Notes under the pieces: model-generated | Told to the model about the DNA's origin: nothing | Databases searched by the model: none | The model's input: the letters and a program-made list of their open reading frames with translations, nothing else | Shown here: in pieces, positions 9,470-18,554 of the stretch | How positions within the stretch are numbered: position 1 is the stretch's first letter | How the letters are laid out: every line of letters begins with the position of its first letter | Made by a program: the position numbers and the translations under genes | From: Cerioporus squamosus | Taxonomy: Eukaryota; Basidiomycota; Agaricomycetes; Polyporales; Polyporaceae | Assembly: GCA_022592435.1 (NCBI GenBank) | Contig: JABYQS010000550.1 | Span: 1-18,554 of the forward strand | Reading direction: 5' to 3' | DNA length: 18,554 bases

Positions 9470-9477
9470 GGCTCGCG
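9470..9477. repeat. Right 8-bp target site duplication
   Basis: GGCTCGCG directly follows the right inverted repeat and is identical to 8825-8832. Confidence 0.75.
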
Positions 9478-10173
9478 TAGGCGTTGCCTAGTCGTCAGGC
9501 ACCCACGCATCGTCATACGCTAACCCTCGCTAACCGCGCCGATGCGGATGCCGAGATGCACGACCAGGAACACTGCAGAAATCAGCTCAGCGAAACCTGC
9601 GTGAAGATCGAGGAGAGAGGAGGAAAAGCTCGGCGCTCTCGGCCGCTGCGGAAGCTGAACTTGTGATCGCGTAGCGACGCCACGAAGGGTCCGACCCGAA
9701 AGCCGGATTGTCACTACGCCTGGTAGTTCAAGAACAGGCCGGAGGTCGCTGAAGCAATTGCTCAAACAGAGAAGAGGGAGACCAATCGCTGCGGCGAAGT
9801 TCAAAATGAAGATAATAATACAACGGGACCGCGCTACACATACGGACTACTTACAAGGCGAGGCTACCAAAGTATGGTACCACGGCCGAACGCCCTTCAC
9901 AGCTAACCCAGCTATGTCAACGCATGCCCAGAACCACTATGTCACCGAACCACGTTCCGCAGAATTATACAAGCAAGCGGCCTGTGCGAGGTTAGCAATC
10001 AAGAAAGCCGGCCGACACCAGGCTGCAAAACGAGGGGTCCCGTAACCACTGCCTGGATACACACACATTAGTATGCGTCGTGGATCATAGTGTTGCCGTC
10101 GCATGTCGTATGTCGTGTACCAGATACTGGATGTCGAAGGTGCGGAGCACACGTCGCTCGCGTGCGAACTTGC
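9478..10173. other. Intergenic spacer between transposon and oxidase copy B
   Basis: About 700 bases separate the element from the stop codon of copy B. A minus-strand frame at 9520-9804 (94 aa) ends in a hydrophobic stretch, but it has no homology that I recognise and no partner exon, so I do not call it. The stretch presumably holds the 3' untranslated region of copy B and distal control sequence of copy A displaced by the transposon. Confidence 0.45.
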
Positions 10174-12723
10174 TCAGAGCTTGACATGGCATTGATATAG
10201 GTCGTCAAATTCGCCCTTCCACCCCACTGCAACGCGTGCGTAAGCGACCTCTGCATGAACAGAGACAGAGGCGAGGAAGTGCTCACCGCATTGCCAGCAG
10301 TCAAGCAAGCCGTGCGGGTCGTACTTGCGCTTAACAGCCAAGAGCTTCGTGTAGTTGTCGCCCCAGTACGACGTCTCGTGCTCCGGCTCGTACACATCGC
10401 CCTCGTTCTGGAAACACACCGCGCACCCCACCGTGAGCACGCTGCCAGCCCTCGCTCTGAACATGCACAAGCCACTCACGAAGTACGCTCCGCTCCCCGG
10501 AGTGAGGTCCCGGAACTTCTGTATCTGCTCGGACAGTGTCTCGTACCTCGAGACGCGCTCCGCCAGTGTGTCGTTGTACTGGAACTGCACCTTGACCGAG
10601 AGGTGCCAGATCGCGTCCCGCCACGCAGGGGTCACCGCTGTCGCCCCGGCCGTCTCATTGTACAGCCACGGCGTGCCGGCGACGATGTACGGGGACGCGA
10701 AGGACAGTGTGTCGTTGATGAGTGCGGAGAGCTGCGTGCGACCCTCATTGGTCGAGAAGAATTTGCTCGGAATGAGACGCGTGCCAAGCTCGAGCTCAGG
10801 ACCCACGGCCTGTGATAACGTATAGTCAGCGCAGGACAGCTCAGGAACGGGCTTAGAACATACGGCTTGCGCGGAAGTGACGTATTTGGTGAAGAACGCG
10901 AGATACGAAGGGAGCTCTTCGATGGTCACCGAGCCGCCGCGCGCAGTCACGAAGTCGATCGCGGGCTGCATAGATGTCTTCGCTTCCTCGTTGGACAGCA
11001 AGGGCGTAACGTGGATGAGCGAGGGGCCCTGAGAGATGTGCAATCGGTCAAGACGGGTATGTACCGATCGACGAAGAGGGGGTACGTACCACGATGTGTC
11101 CACCCCAGCCGTCGTTCGCCCATTGGTACGAGTTGTCGGCCATCAGAGTATACCACGCCGCCAAGTCAGTCGAAGCAGAGGGAGTGAACTTGAGAACAGC
11201 GGCTTGAATGGGGAACAGCGGCTCTACGCGGTGCGTCGACTCGATGACGACCCCAAATGCAGACCCGCCTCCGCCACGCAAGGCAAAGAACAGATCCTTG
11301 TTCTGGCACTCGTTCGCGGTGCGGTAGATGCCGTCTGGGGTGACGACCTTCACCTGGACCTGGGCAACAAAGTTAACTCAACATGATGCGCGCTTGTACA
11401 AACTTGACCCGGACATACCACGCGATCCGCGGCGAGACCATACACGGGCGACAGGATACTGTGGCCACCGCCCTGCGAGCGCACATCAGAATGGAGTATA
11501 CGAAGGAACAAGCGAGGCGGGCGCACAAGGAAGTACCCGCCGGAGAAGCCGATGGTCTGGTGGTACCCAGCGATGATAGTGCGGTTCACGCTATCGGCGT
11601 ACTCGTAGACGTCTTGCGTGAAGACGCCGGCCTGTGGGAGGATGAGCACGGGCGGCGCTGGCATGTCCGACAGAACTCACTCCTGTCGTTATGGCGTCGT
11701 AAGTCTTACCCACGCATCCTTCGGGTCTGAATGTTGAGCTGTGCGAGAGCTGGACGCGAGACGCAGAGGGTGAATGGAGAGGTTGCGAGAGGTGCAGCGG
11801 ACACACGTACGGATCTCAAGTTTGTCATCTGAAGTATAGAGAGTCACAAAACGCTGCCGCTCTATATCCTCAAAAGGACTCACCCATAGATTGAGCGTGT
11901 CCTTGCCGCTTGAGCGGCCCTTGTAGTCATGACCCTTGTTCTTGACCGACAAGCGTACACCAGTCGACCTCGAGAACGCGAGTGCGGCTTGTACGTCCGT
12001 ATACGACTTGACTTCAATCTATGGACCGTCTGCGGTTCGCTTATGTCTTGCAATCATCACAGACGAGAGGACGTACGTAGTATGGGGGAACGTTGCCGAG
12101 TTCGCAGTTCACGCCGTTGATGGCTAGTGGGTTCGTCGGGTCATTGCTGTCGAGCAAGCATCCTTCGGTAGTTGGCGAGGACTGACATGTCTCCCATTGA
12201 GGCTGCAAATACAGGTTAGCAATCTGGCGTCCCGGAGTGAAGTAACCATGTACGACAAGAGGTATGGCGGTTGATGTCTTCCACACTCCCGAATCCATCC
12301 TTCACAACTCCTCATGACTCGCCATACCGAACCCTCGACATGCACCCTACAATCTAACGGAAGCATTGAGAAGGCGGGGAAACTCACGAGCATGTACGCG
12401 CCGAAGTGGGTGACGCGAAAGGTGGGATCCGTGTAGTTCGATTGGATGGCGGCACAAGCTGCAGCATCGACCGGAACAGACTTGCCCTCCACTGTTGAGA
12501 AGCACGGGGCCTCAAACGGTACAGCCCTCTTCAACCTTCCTCCAACGGTCGCATTGAGAGTGCTCAGAGCCGAGACGAGCGAAGCGGAGGAGGTGGAAGC
12601 AGGAGCAGCGGCGGACGAACTTGAAGATGTATCGAGTTCGTCCGCATCAGGGACGGCAGAGCTGTCCACGAGAGTCGCAAGAGCAAGGAGAGCAGTGAGG
12701 AGATGTGTCCGTGCAGCGACCAT
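10174..12723 (-). CDS. FAD-linked oxidoreductase, berberine-bridge-like, copy B (12 exons)
   Basis: Tandem paralog of copy A with the same predicted role. Exons in order: 12723-12388, 12202-12077, 12018-11884, 11828-11811, 11749-11681, 11631-11527, 11472-11419, 11359-11090, 11028-10864, 10809-10480, 10407-10287, 10226-10174. They join in frame to 593 aa, the same length as copy A. Every exon matches its counterpart in length, except that two exon pairs of A are single exons here (11359-11090 and 10407-10287). In the last 57 residues the two proteins agree at 49. Seen: an N-terminal signal-like segment followed by a Ser/Ala-rich stretch (about 32-48), KNKGHDYKGRS with the flavin-linking His184, His instead of Cys at 252, GGYFLGGGHS, RGGGGSAFGVV, and the BBE domain with YWGDNY and KYDP. 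Intron 1 is 185 nt, far longer than the 58 nt in copy A. Both copies appear functional. Confidence 0.92.
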
Positions 12724-12780
12724 CGTGGAGGAGGAGCCTGTGGTCCGTGACCCTGAGTCCGGACGTTGGAGGTGGAGGAA

Positions 12781-12788
12781 GTTATATG
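12781..12788 (-). promoter_or_regulatory. TATA-like element of oxidase copy B
   Basis: CATATAAC on the minus strand lies about 58 nt upstream of ATG 12723, matching the position of the TTATAA element in copy A. Confidence 0.5.
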
Positions 12789-12845
12789 GACATGGGCAAG
12801 CAGGGGCAAGCCGTCTGGTCGGAATTCCGGGACACTGATATGGTA

Positions 12846-12885
12846 GTGTATTAGGCAGGTGCTATCGTCGAGTTTCCATGTGGAA
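12846..12885 (-). promoter_or_regulatory. Conserved upstream block of oxidase copy B
   Basis: Plus-strand GTGTATTAGGCAG (12846-12858), a 15-nt gap and TTCCATGTGGAA (12874-12885) match the block at 8770-8809 in order, orientation and spacing. It lies about 125-160 nt upstream of the ATG. Confidence 0.5.
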
Positions 12886-13243
12886 GAGATGAAAGATGCG
12901 CACGCATTCGGGTAATCACTTTGAATAAATGCCCAGGTACCAGGCATCTTCATGATCGCCGTTCCCCTGACTAACGCAAGTTAGCCTCACCGGCAGCCAA
13001 CTCAGCAAGCTTTCAGAAGGTCTGAACGTCGAAGAAGTTCAAGTGAGAGAGCAGGTCGACAGGAAAACAGGGCGTCGTCGTCGCGGGGGAAAGCCATCTA
13101 AACTGCGTGATCGACCGCCAAGTCGGGTGACATGTGGTTCAGGAGTCACGTGACCGTGCATTCAACCTCTGCCGCCGCGGGACACCTTGCCCTGAGTCTC
13201 TGCCGTTTTCGCTATGGGCTATGGGCACTGGCACTACAAGCAA
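12886..13243. other. Divergent intergenic region between oxidase copy B and the P450
   Basis: No gene is visible. The spacer separates two divergently transcribed genes, so it should carry control sequence for both. One clear motif is CACGTG inside a longer palindromic AGTCACGTGACC at about 13143-13154, a bHLH-type site by sequence. Its use is unproven. Confidence 0.45.
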
Positions 13244-13422
13244 ACACGACGTGCAGATACAGGTTCGAGAGGCCAGGAAACGCATTGGAATTCGGTGGGC
13301 AGTCTATCATTTCCTGGCTCTGGGGCTTAAGCGCCCTTGAAAACAAAGGCCCCGGGGAGTGATAGACCTCCTCAGCATTTCCCATGCGTTCTCTGGCCTC
13401 TCGAGTCTGCATCGGGTCGTGA
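13244..13422. repeat. Long imperfect fold-back (inverted repeat)
   Basis: The left arm (about 13244-13311) and right arm (about 13359-13422) are imperfect reverse complements of each other, sharing for example CGAGAGGCCAG, AACGCAT and GTCTATCA when read inward. The loop holds CTTAAG and a G/C-rich stem continuation. It may be a small fold-back element or a relic; I found no convincing target duplication. It ends 60 bp before the P450 start codon, so it would lie in the promoter or leader. Confidence 0.65.
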
Positions 13423-13481
13423 AAGTTGCCTCACACTCTGACATCGGTCACTCACCTATAACCTCTGCATGCAATTCATTG

Positions 13482-15763
13482 ATGACGATGCTGCAGTCTG
13501 ATCCTATTTTCCGCCTCTCGTCTCTAGACGCCGCGCTCGGTGTGCTCTTCATCATACTCTGTGGTGCTTTCCTTCGATATCGGAGGGAACCATATGCGCC
13601 AGGGCCTGCAGGTCTGCCGTTTGCGGGCGTTGCACTGCAGTTACCGTCCGACAAGCAGTGGCTGAAGTTCCATGACTGGGTTGCGCGATATGGTGCGTCA
13701 AGCCAGCTGATTCAGTGTCTATCCATGATTCGATGCTGTGATCATCCATGGCCCATGCAAGCTGAGAGAGAGAGCTCGCGAACAGTAGCTGTTTCCTTAG
13801 AGCTAGGCCTCTGAAAGTCAGGGCCGATACTGACTACGAGTGTATCTGCGATATGGCAGGGACAGGCTCATGGTTTCTTCCTCCCTCAGGCGACGTAGTG
13901 GGTGTCATTGTGATGGGCCAGCGCACGCTCATACTAGGATCCTTCAAAGCTGCGAACGATCTGCTAGACACAAAAGGTAAGGATCATCCCTTTTCCATTC
14001 ATCACGCTCGCAAACACCAATCGATCACCCGTATATGAAGGGGCAATCTACTCCGACCGGCCGAACGCCATCATGGCGGGCGAACTGTCAGTACTTATTG
14101 CTCAACTTTCTCCGTTAAAGCCTAAGTCTGACGCTAGCGTTCCTGACTGTGCATCACAGGGTCGGATGGGACCGCGGCCTGGGGTATGCCCATGGACCCG
14201 ACAACCCGCGATTCCGCGAATTCCGCAGGCTCTTCCAGCAATTCATCGGCCCGCGCGCATGCCAAGACCAGCACATTCTCGCCATGCAGGAAGAGGAGAC
14301 GCGCCGGCTGATGCTACGGTTCCTGGACGACCCGGAGAACTTCTACAGGCATCCGCGAGAGTACGTGTCCTTTCTGTTATGGCTCGTACTGAGTTCGTCA
14401 TCGTACACCCATTGCAGGTCTACCGGAGCGCTGATACTGCGCCTCGCATACGGCTACGAAGTCGCTCAGGACCAGGGCCAGGACGCTCTGGTCAGGGTCG
14501 TCGAGATCGCGATGCAAGGCTTCTCCAAGGCGTCCGAGCCGGGCGCGTTCCTGGTCGACAACTTCCCGGTTCTGCGCTACGTGCCCGAGTGGCTCCTGCC
14601 GAGCGGCGGGTTCAAGGCAATCGCGCGGCGCATGCGGCGGGAACTGGACGAGATGTACGACCTGCCGTACGCGTTCGTGAAGAAAGATATGGTGCGCACG
14701 CTCTTTTCTCGTCGTCACGAGTTCATGCATGAGTCTGTTCTGTTCAGGAAGCTGGGCGTACGCGGCCTTCGTTCACTTCAAGCTACCTAGAGGAGAAACG
14801 CATGCCGACGCCGGCAGATGAGGAACTTATCAAGGCTGCCGCGGCTTCTCTGTACTCCGGTTAGTGTAGCTCTTTCACGGCGTGGTGCAATCTAACACGA
14901 TTCATCGCAACTAAGGCGGAGCCGACACGGTACGTACGTGATGCCGTCCCCGCTACCACAACGATACTCATTGAACTGGCGGCAGACGCCATCCTCCATG
15001 ACCGCGTTTATACTGGCGATGACGCTCTACCCAGACATCCAGAAGCGCGCTCAAGCCGAGCTGGACGCAGTCCTCAGCTCCGGGTCCTCAGGACAGTGTA
15101 CGCGCCTCCCGACGTTCTCCGACAGGGCGCGACTGCCCTACATCAACGCGATCGTGCTCGAAGTGCTCCGGTGGAACCCAGCGGTCCCACTCGGCCTCGC
15201 GCACCGTGTGACGCAAGACGACGTCTACCGCGGCTACTTCGTCCCCAAGAGCACGGTCGTGTGGGCGAACATCTGGTCAATGCTGCAGGACCCGGAGATA
15301 TTTGCTGACCCGCACGAGTTCCGCCCTGACAGGTATCTGAGCGAAGATGGGAGCTTGCGCGCGCTCGAGCGGTATGAGGACCCGTCGATCATCGGCTTTG
15401 GCTTCGGGCGCAGGTCAGTTGATTGCTGCGGCGCCCACGCGCAGGTGTGAGGACGGTTCTGATGCGTACGCTGTGCAGGATATGCCCGGGGATGTTCTTC
15501 GCCATAAACTCGATCTTCATCGGAATCGCGACCATGCTGTGCGTGTTCAGCATCACGAAGAGCAAGGACGAGAATGGCGAGGAGATCGTCCCTGTTGTCG
15601 ACTTCCGGGGCTTCATCAGGTACGTCTCTCCCACTCGAGACAGATTTGCGCATTGCTGCACCGTGTTTGGCTCTGTAGCCACCCTGTTCCGTTCAAATGC
15701 AACATCGCGCCCCGGTCGGAGGAGACTGCTGCGCTCGTCAGGCGTGCAGTGGGACGGGACTGA
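13482..15763 (+). CDS. Cytochrome P450 monooxygenase, 10 exons
   Basis: Haem-thiolate monooxygenase anchored in the ER membrane; fungal class using a separate P450 reductase. Exons: 13482-13692, 13890-13976, 14041-14086, 14160-14360, 14418-14691, 14748-14859, 14916-14929, 14986-15413, 15479-15619, 15679-15763, joining to 532 aa. Seen: an N-terminal hydrophobic anchor, then a Pro-rich APGPAGLP hinge; YSDRP and an FREFRR stretch in the C-helix region; I-helix GGADTT (311-316); ExxR with Glu374 and Arg377; FRPDRY (427-432); and haem loop FGFGRRICPG (453-462) with ligand Cys460. All essential residues are present, so it should be active. Exon 7 is only 14 nt and encodes the I-helix motif. Intron 1 is 197 nt, the others 56-73; the acceptors at 14040 and 14915 are AAG. 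The sequence resembles fungal enzymes annotated as O-methylsterigmatocystin oxidoreductase-like, which says little about substrate. It is divergent from oxidase copy B. Confidence 0.93.
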
Positions 15764-16089
15764 TAGTGTCAACACAACAGCTCTGTGCTACCTAGAGCAC
15801 ATTTCTGTATACATCACGTTATCTATGTGTTCTCTCTTCCTACGTTCTCTCCGGGTCCTCCAGGATGAGATTCAGCTAGTAGTGTGTCGGCGCCTACTGT
15901 GGTGCTGGGAAGCTTGGATAGGAAGCGCCCGAACTCCAGGCTTCTCCTCAAACGTCCATTAGCGTATCTCGCTTTGCGCATTCCACCTCGAACTGACGTG
16001 GGCGAGCCCGCTTACACGGTACTGAGGAACTAGACTAACAAGATTGCCCAGCCTCTCATAACGGGCCTAACTTGAAGAAAGGCTGTGCT
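15764..16089. other. Intergenic spacer
   Basis: About 325 bases lie between the P450 stop and the ATG of the RUS-like gene, both on the plus strand. I see no gene, repeat or strong promoter motif. Confidence 0.45.
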
Positions 16090-17984
16090 ATGTCGAAGAG
16101 GAAGTTGAAGAGCGGGTTCCTTATCCGCGAAAAGGACGGATCTGGCCACATCACCGCTGTGTATACGAGCGGTCCTCAACGTCAGTCGAGGGATGATGTC
16201 TTGTTAAAGAAGGTATGATGTTTCTACTGCCGTCTGTAACAGAACCCACATGTACTGAGTTCACGCGCTTTCATCCGCAGACCGCTGGGCACGGCTGGCA
16301 CCAGCTCCTGAGCAATGTTTTCCTCCCGGAAGGATACCCCGCGACAGTCTCTGATGGTAATGATCTTTCCTTACCTACCGAGTACAACCAGCTGAATCAT
16401 AGCCCAGATTACCTGCAGTACGACATTGTTCCTCTGCCAGTCTAATGTTCATGAAGCTTCACGATAGATACCAGATAGGAACGCGCTGCAGGCATTCTGC
16501 AGCTCCTTGCCTCCTCTTCGCCTCGAGGGAGGTGCTGCAAGGTATGATCTCAGATGCTCTTGGGGAGAAACGGGCGTTATTGACTACACTGTGCGTGCAG
16601 CTCATGGTGTCGGCAACGCCTCCGCCTCCGCACCAACGCTATCCTTCTCACAAGTACTACAAGATGTGTTTAGTCGATTGACCAGTGAGCTCAGTCTTGA
16701 TTTTCGAAGGCTCTATGACTTCGATCGCTCACTCATTACTAGCCATTGTGTCGGATACTACCTCGGAACGTCTCTCTACCAGAAGCGAAGACCTACCGGC
16801 TTCTCGCAGACATCTTAACGACGTGGCTATCATACTCGACACCCTATCGCCATACCTCGCCACTATCACGATATCTTCCCCATTACCCATATGTGGTCCC
16901 GACGTCTGACTCGCCGCCAGGATCGTCGCACTGTGCTTGAGCGGCCCATCTCGTGCGCTCTGCGGGGCGGTCGCTGGAGGCTTCGAAAGCAGCGCTCACG
17001 GTCCACTTCGCGACAGCGGGAGAGAAGCCGGGCGACGTCGGTGGACCTCAGCGCGAAAGGACGGGAGCAGGGACGTGCTCGACTGCTTGGTATGCTCGTG
17101 CGTATCTCCCCATTTGCACGGATTACCGACCATCGCTGAAGTGTCCGTTGCAGTGCGGAACCGTCGTCGTACAATACGTCCACGGGCCACAGGAGACGTA
17201 TGCGGTGCTCTTCACGCTGATATTCCTCCATTTGGCGACGAACGTCATGGCCGTTCGCGTCATCTCCATGCGCTCCTTCAATAGACAGCGAGCGAGCATC
17301 GCGTGGCAGGCCTATCGATCGTCGTTCGATGGTGAACTTGCTCTTCGTCATCTTGGGACTTCTTCTGACCTCGGCTTATCTCAGTGCATGGAATCGCCAT
17401 TTCCAAGCCGACTGTTTTACCGCACCAAGTCGTGTCAAGGCGCGAACATATATTCATCGACTCGTCCTGGATCGTCCACGATAAGAACTTCCCCGCACGG
17501 TGCTTCCTTGGGGTTCCGTTCGCCTCGCTAAAAGGCCCTTGTGTTGGTTTAGACGGCACCATTCCATACCTGTCCTCCTCATCGCGCTGCGATATGACAC
17601 CTTGAGCGACGAAGAGACCATCGCCCTCCTCGAGGCCTTCGCCGACGACAAATACGTCCTCTGGTTCGCATCGGCTCCGGGCGCTACCGTGCGTCTAGTC
17701 GTCGGGCTCAAGAGGGGCACAGCCCACACGACCACCTGAAGGCATGGGCACACGCGCACGAGAGGTAGTGAGGATATGCGGGAGCAAGACTCCGAGCGAG
17801 TTCGCGACACAGCTTGCGGCTGTCCGGGTTGCGCTGGAGCGCGTCTCAACGATGTTCCCGGGATTTGTCGACGCTGCGAAAGCGGCCGGGGAAGGTCGAC
17901 GACGGTGTGCTGGTTGGAGGTTCGCCCGTGACGATGTCTGTGGAGTTAGGAGAAGGCGTGTTCGAGGATCGCAAGACCGTTTGA
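16090..17984 (+). pseudogene. RUS/DUF647 family protein, broken by many frameshifts
   Basis: The protein is of the RUS (ROOT UV-B SENSITIVE, DUF647) family. Plant members act in early seedling development; the role in fungi is unclear. The first three exons read cleanly: ATG 16090-16212, 16281-16356, then from 16408, giving VFLPEGYPATVSD and DYLQYDI. After that, family blocks follow in the right order but in changing frames: NALQAFCSS (from 16480), LLFASREVLQ, then across a normal 59-nt intron (16542-16600) HGVGNASAS, then GYYLGTSLY, PEAKTYRLLADIL, NDVAIILDTLSPY, RALCGAVAGG, SKAALTVHFATAGEKPGDVG, KDGS, LLGML. A long clean segment with FLHLATN and SMRSFNRQRASIAW follows, then LSDEETIALLEAFADDKYVLWF, and a tail ending at TGA 17984. 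The gaps between shifted blocks are zero to a few bases, so introns cannot explain them. Either a decayed gene or a badly assembled stretch. Confidence 0.8.
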
Positions 17985-18554
17985 GTTCTGGTGGTTCCGG
18001 TATCCTGCAGAGCAGCATGCGCTGGTCCGATATCATTCATTACCTTTCCAGAGGACTCTCCGTTCGTGCAGAGCACGTTGCTTACTACATTTACATGCTT
18101 ATATGTTCAACTGAATACTCTAGCAGCCCTCGCATCGCCCTTCGGGGTAAGTGGGCGCGGTGAAGATCTTAAACGATGGTTATATCACCTCTACGTTGGG
18201 GTGTTGCTCATTTATAAAGGAGGCCCGGCACTGATGTGCTTATCTGCAGCGATAGAGAAGCAGGTGAAAGTGGCAAAGGGAGCAATGGGACCCGGCCTCC
18301 TGCGCTCGCAGGACTAAACCCTAACCCAGGGGTCGCCTACGAACACTCCGAGCGCCGCACCATGGTCGTTTCTGACTTCCACCTAGACGACGCTGACGAC
18401 TTTGAATCCGGCCTGTCAAACTTATGCTTGTCACCGCGAGATCTCATCGCTTGCTAGACAAAGGATATGCTTCAAAGGATCGCGTCGGCCTGTCTAGATT
18501 GCTCAACTACAACCTGCAGCTGCGATCTATGACTGCATCACTTGCCAGACTGCC
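17985..18554. other. Unassigned region at the window end
   Basis: I recognise no protein here. A plus-strand frame at 17991-18317 and another ending at 18457, which is rich in Asp near its end, are open but match no family I know; they could be exons of a gene continuing beyond the window. GTAAGT (around 18146) and a CTGCAG acceptor (around 18249) could bound an intron. There is a short CTAAACCCTAACCC at about 18314-18327 that looks telomere-like but is too short to mean anything. Confidence 0.4.

Noticed and set aside
9520..9804. 94-aa minus-strand frame with a hydrophobic C-terminal stretch
   Set aside because: No recognised family, no partner exon and no start context; it lies in the spacer next to a transposon.
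13693..13889. A possible extra exon in the 197-nt first intron of the P450
   Set aside because: Joining 13692 to 13890 gives the expected RYGDVV sequence with no missing residues, so no extra exon is needed.
14361..14417. Treating this in-frame 57-nt stretch as coding in the P450
   Set aside because: It has no stop, but it starts GTACGT and ends TTGCAG, and removing it gives the continuous family pattern; retained only as an alternative transcript possibility.
18314..18327. Telomere-like CTAAACCCTAACCC
   Set aside because: Only about two repeat units and embedded in ordinary sequence; chance or irrelevant.

Overview
This window is nuclear DNA from a filamentous fungus, most probably an Agaricomycete (mushroom or bracket fungus). 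The genes are broken by many short introns (about 48-73 nt) with GTRNGN donors, CTAAC/CTRAY-like branch points and AG acceptors. The coding stretches are rich in G/C at third positions, and the protein families (berberine-bridge-like oxidases, a microsomal P450, a fungal choline/aminoglycoside-kinase-like protein, a RUS/DUF647 protein) are typical of basidiomycetes. All exon models below were built by hand from splice signals, reading frame and comparison between paralogs in the window.

Layout: 1-2237 has no gene I can support. 2238-3214 (+) encodes a phosphotransferase-fold protein (APH family) with a short first exon. It converges on two minus-strand paralogs, 3211-3984 and 4661-5245. These share a His-Trp ... 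His ... Asn-Cys-Gln-x-Trp pattern that resembles the permuted NlpC/P60 (LRAT/PLAAT-like) catalytic layout. 6099-8622 and 10174-12723 (both -) are two complete tandem FAD-linked oxidases, each exactly 593 aa after splicing. Their genes have the same exon plan except for two extra introns in the downstream copy. Between them lies a 637-bp element with terminal inverted repeats and a perfect 8-bp target duplication, sitting just upstream of a promoter block that the two oxidase genes share. 13482-15763 (+) is a complete 10-exon cytochrome P450 (532 aa) that is preceded by a long fold-back repeat. 16090-17984 (+) is a RUS/DUF647 gene whose protein is recognisable along its length but broken by about ten small frameshifts. 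The last 570 bases hold nothing I can name.

Working together: two secreted-type flavin oxidases next to a membrane P450 suggest oxidative modification of small molecules, but no core biosynthetic enzyme is present here, so a metabolite cluster is only a possibility. The new points are the small non-autonomous transposon in an oxidase promoter, the intron difference between otherwise matching duplicates, microexons in both oxidase genes and the P450, the LRAT/PLAAT-like pattern in an unnamed paralog pair, and the locally concentrated frameshifts in the RUS gene.
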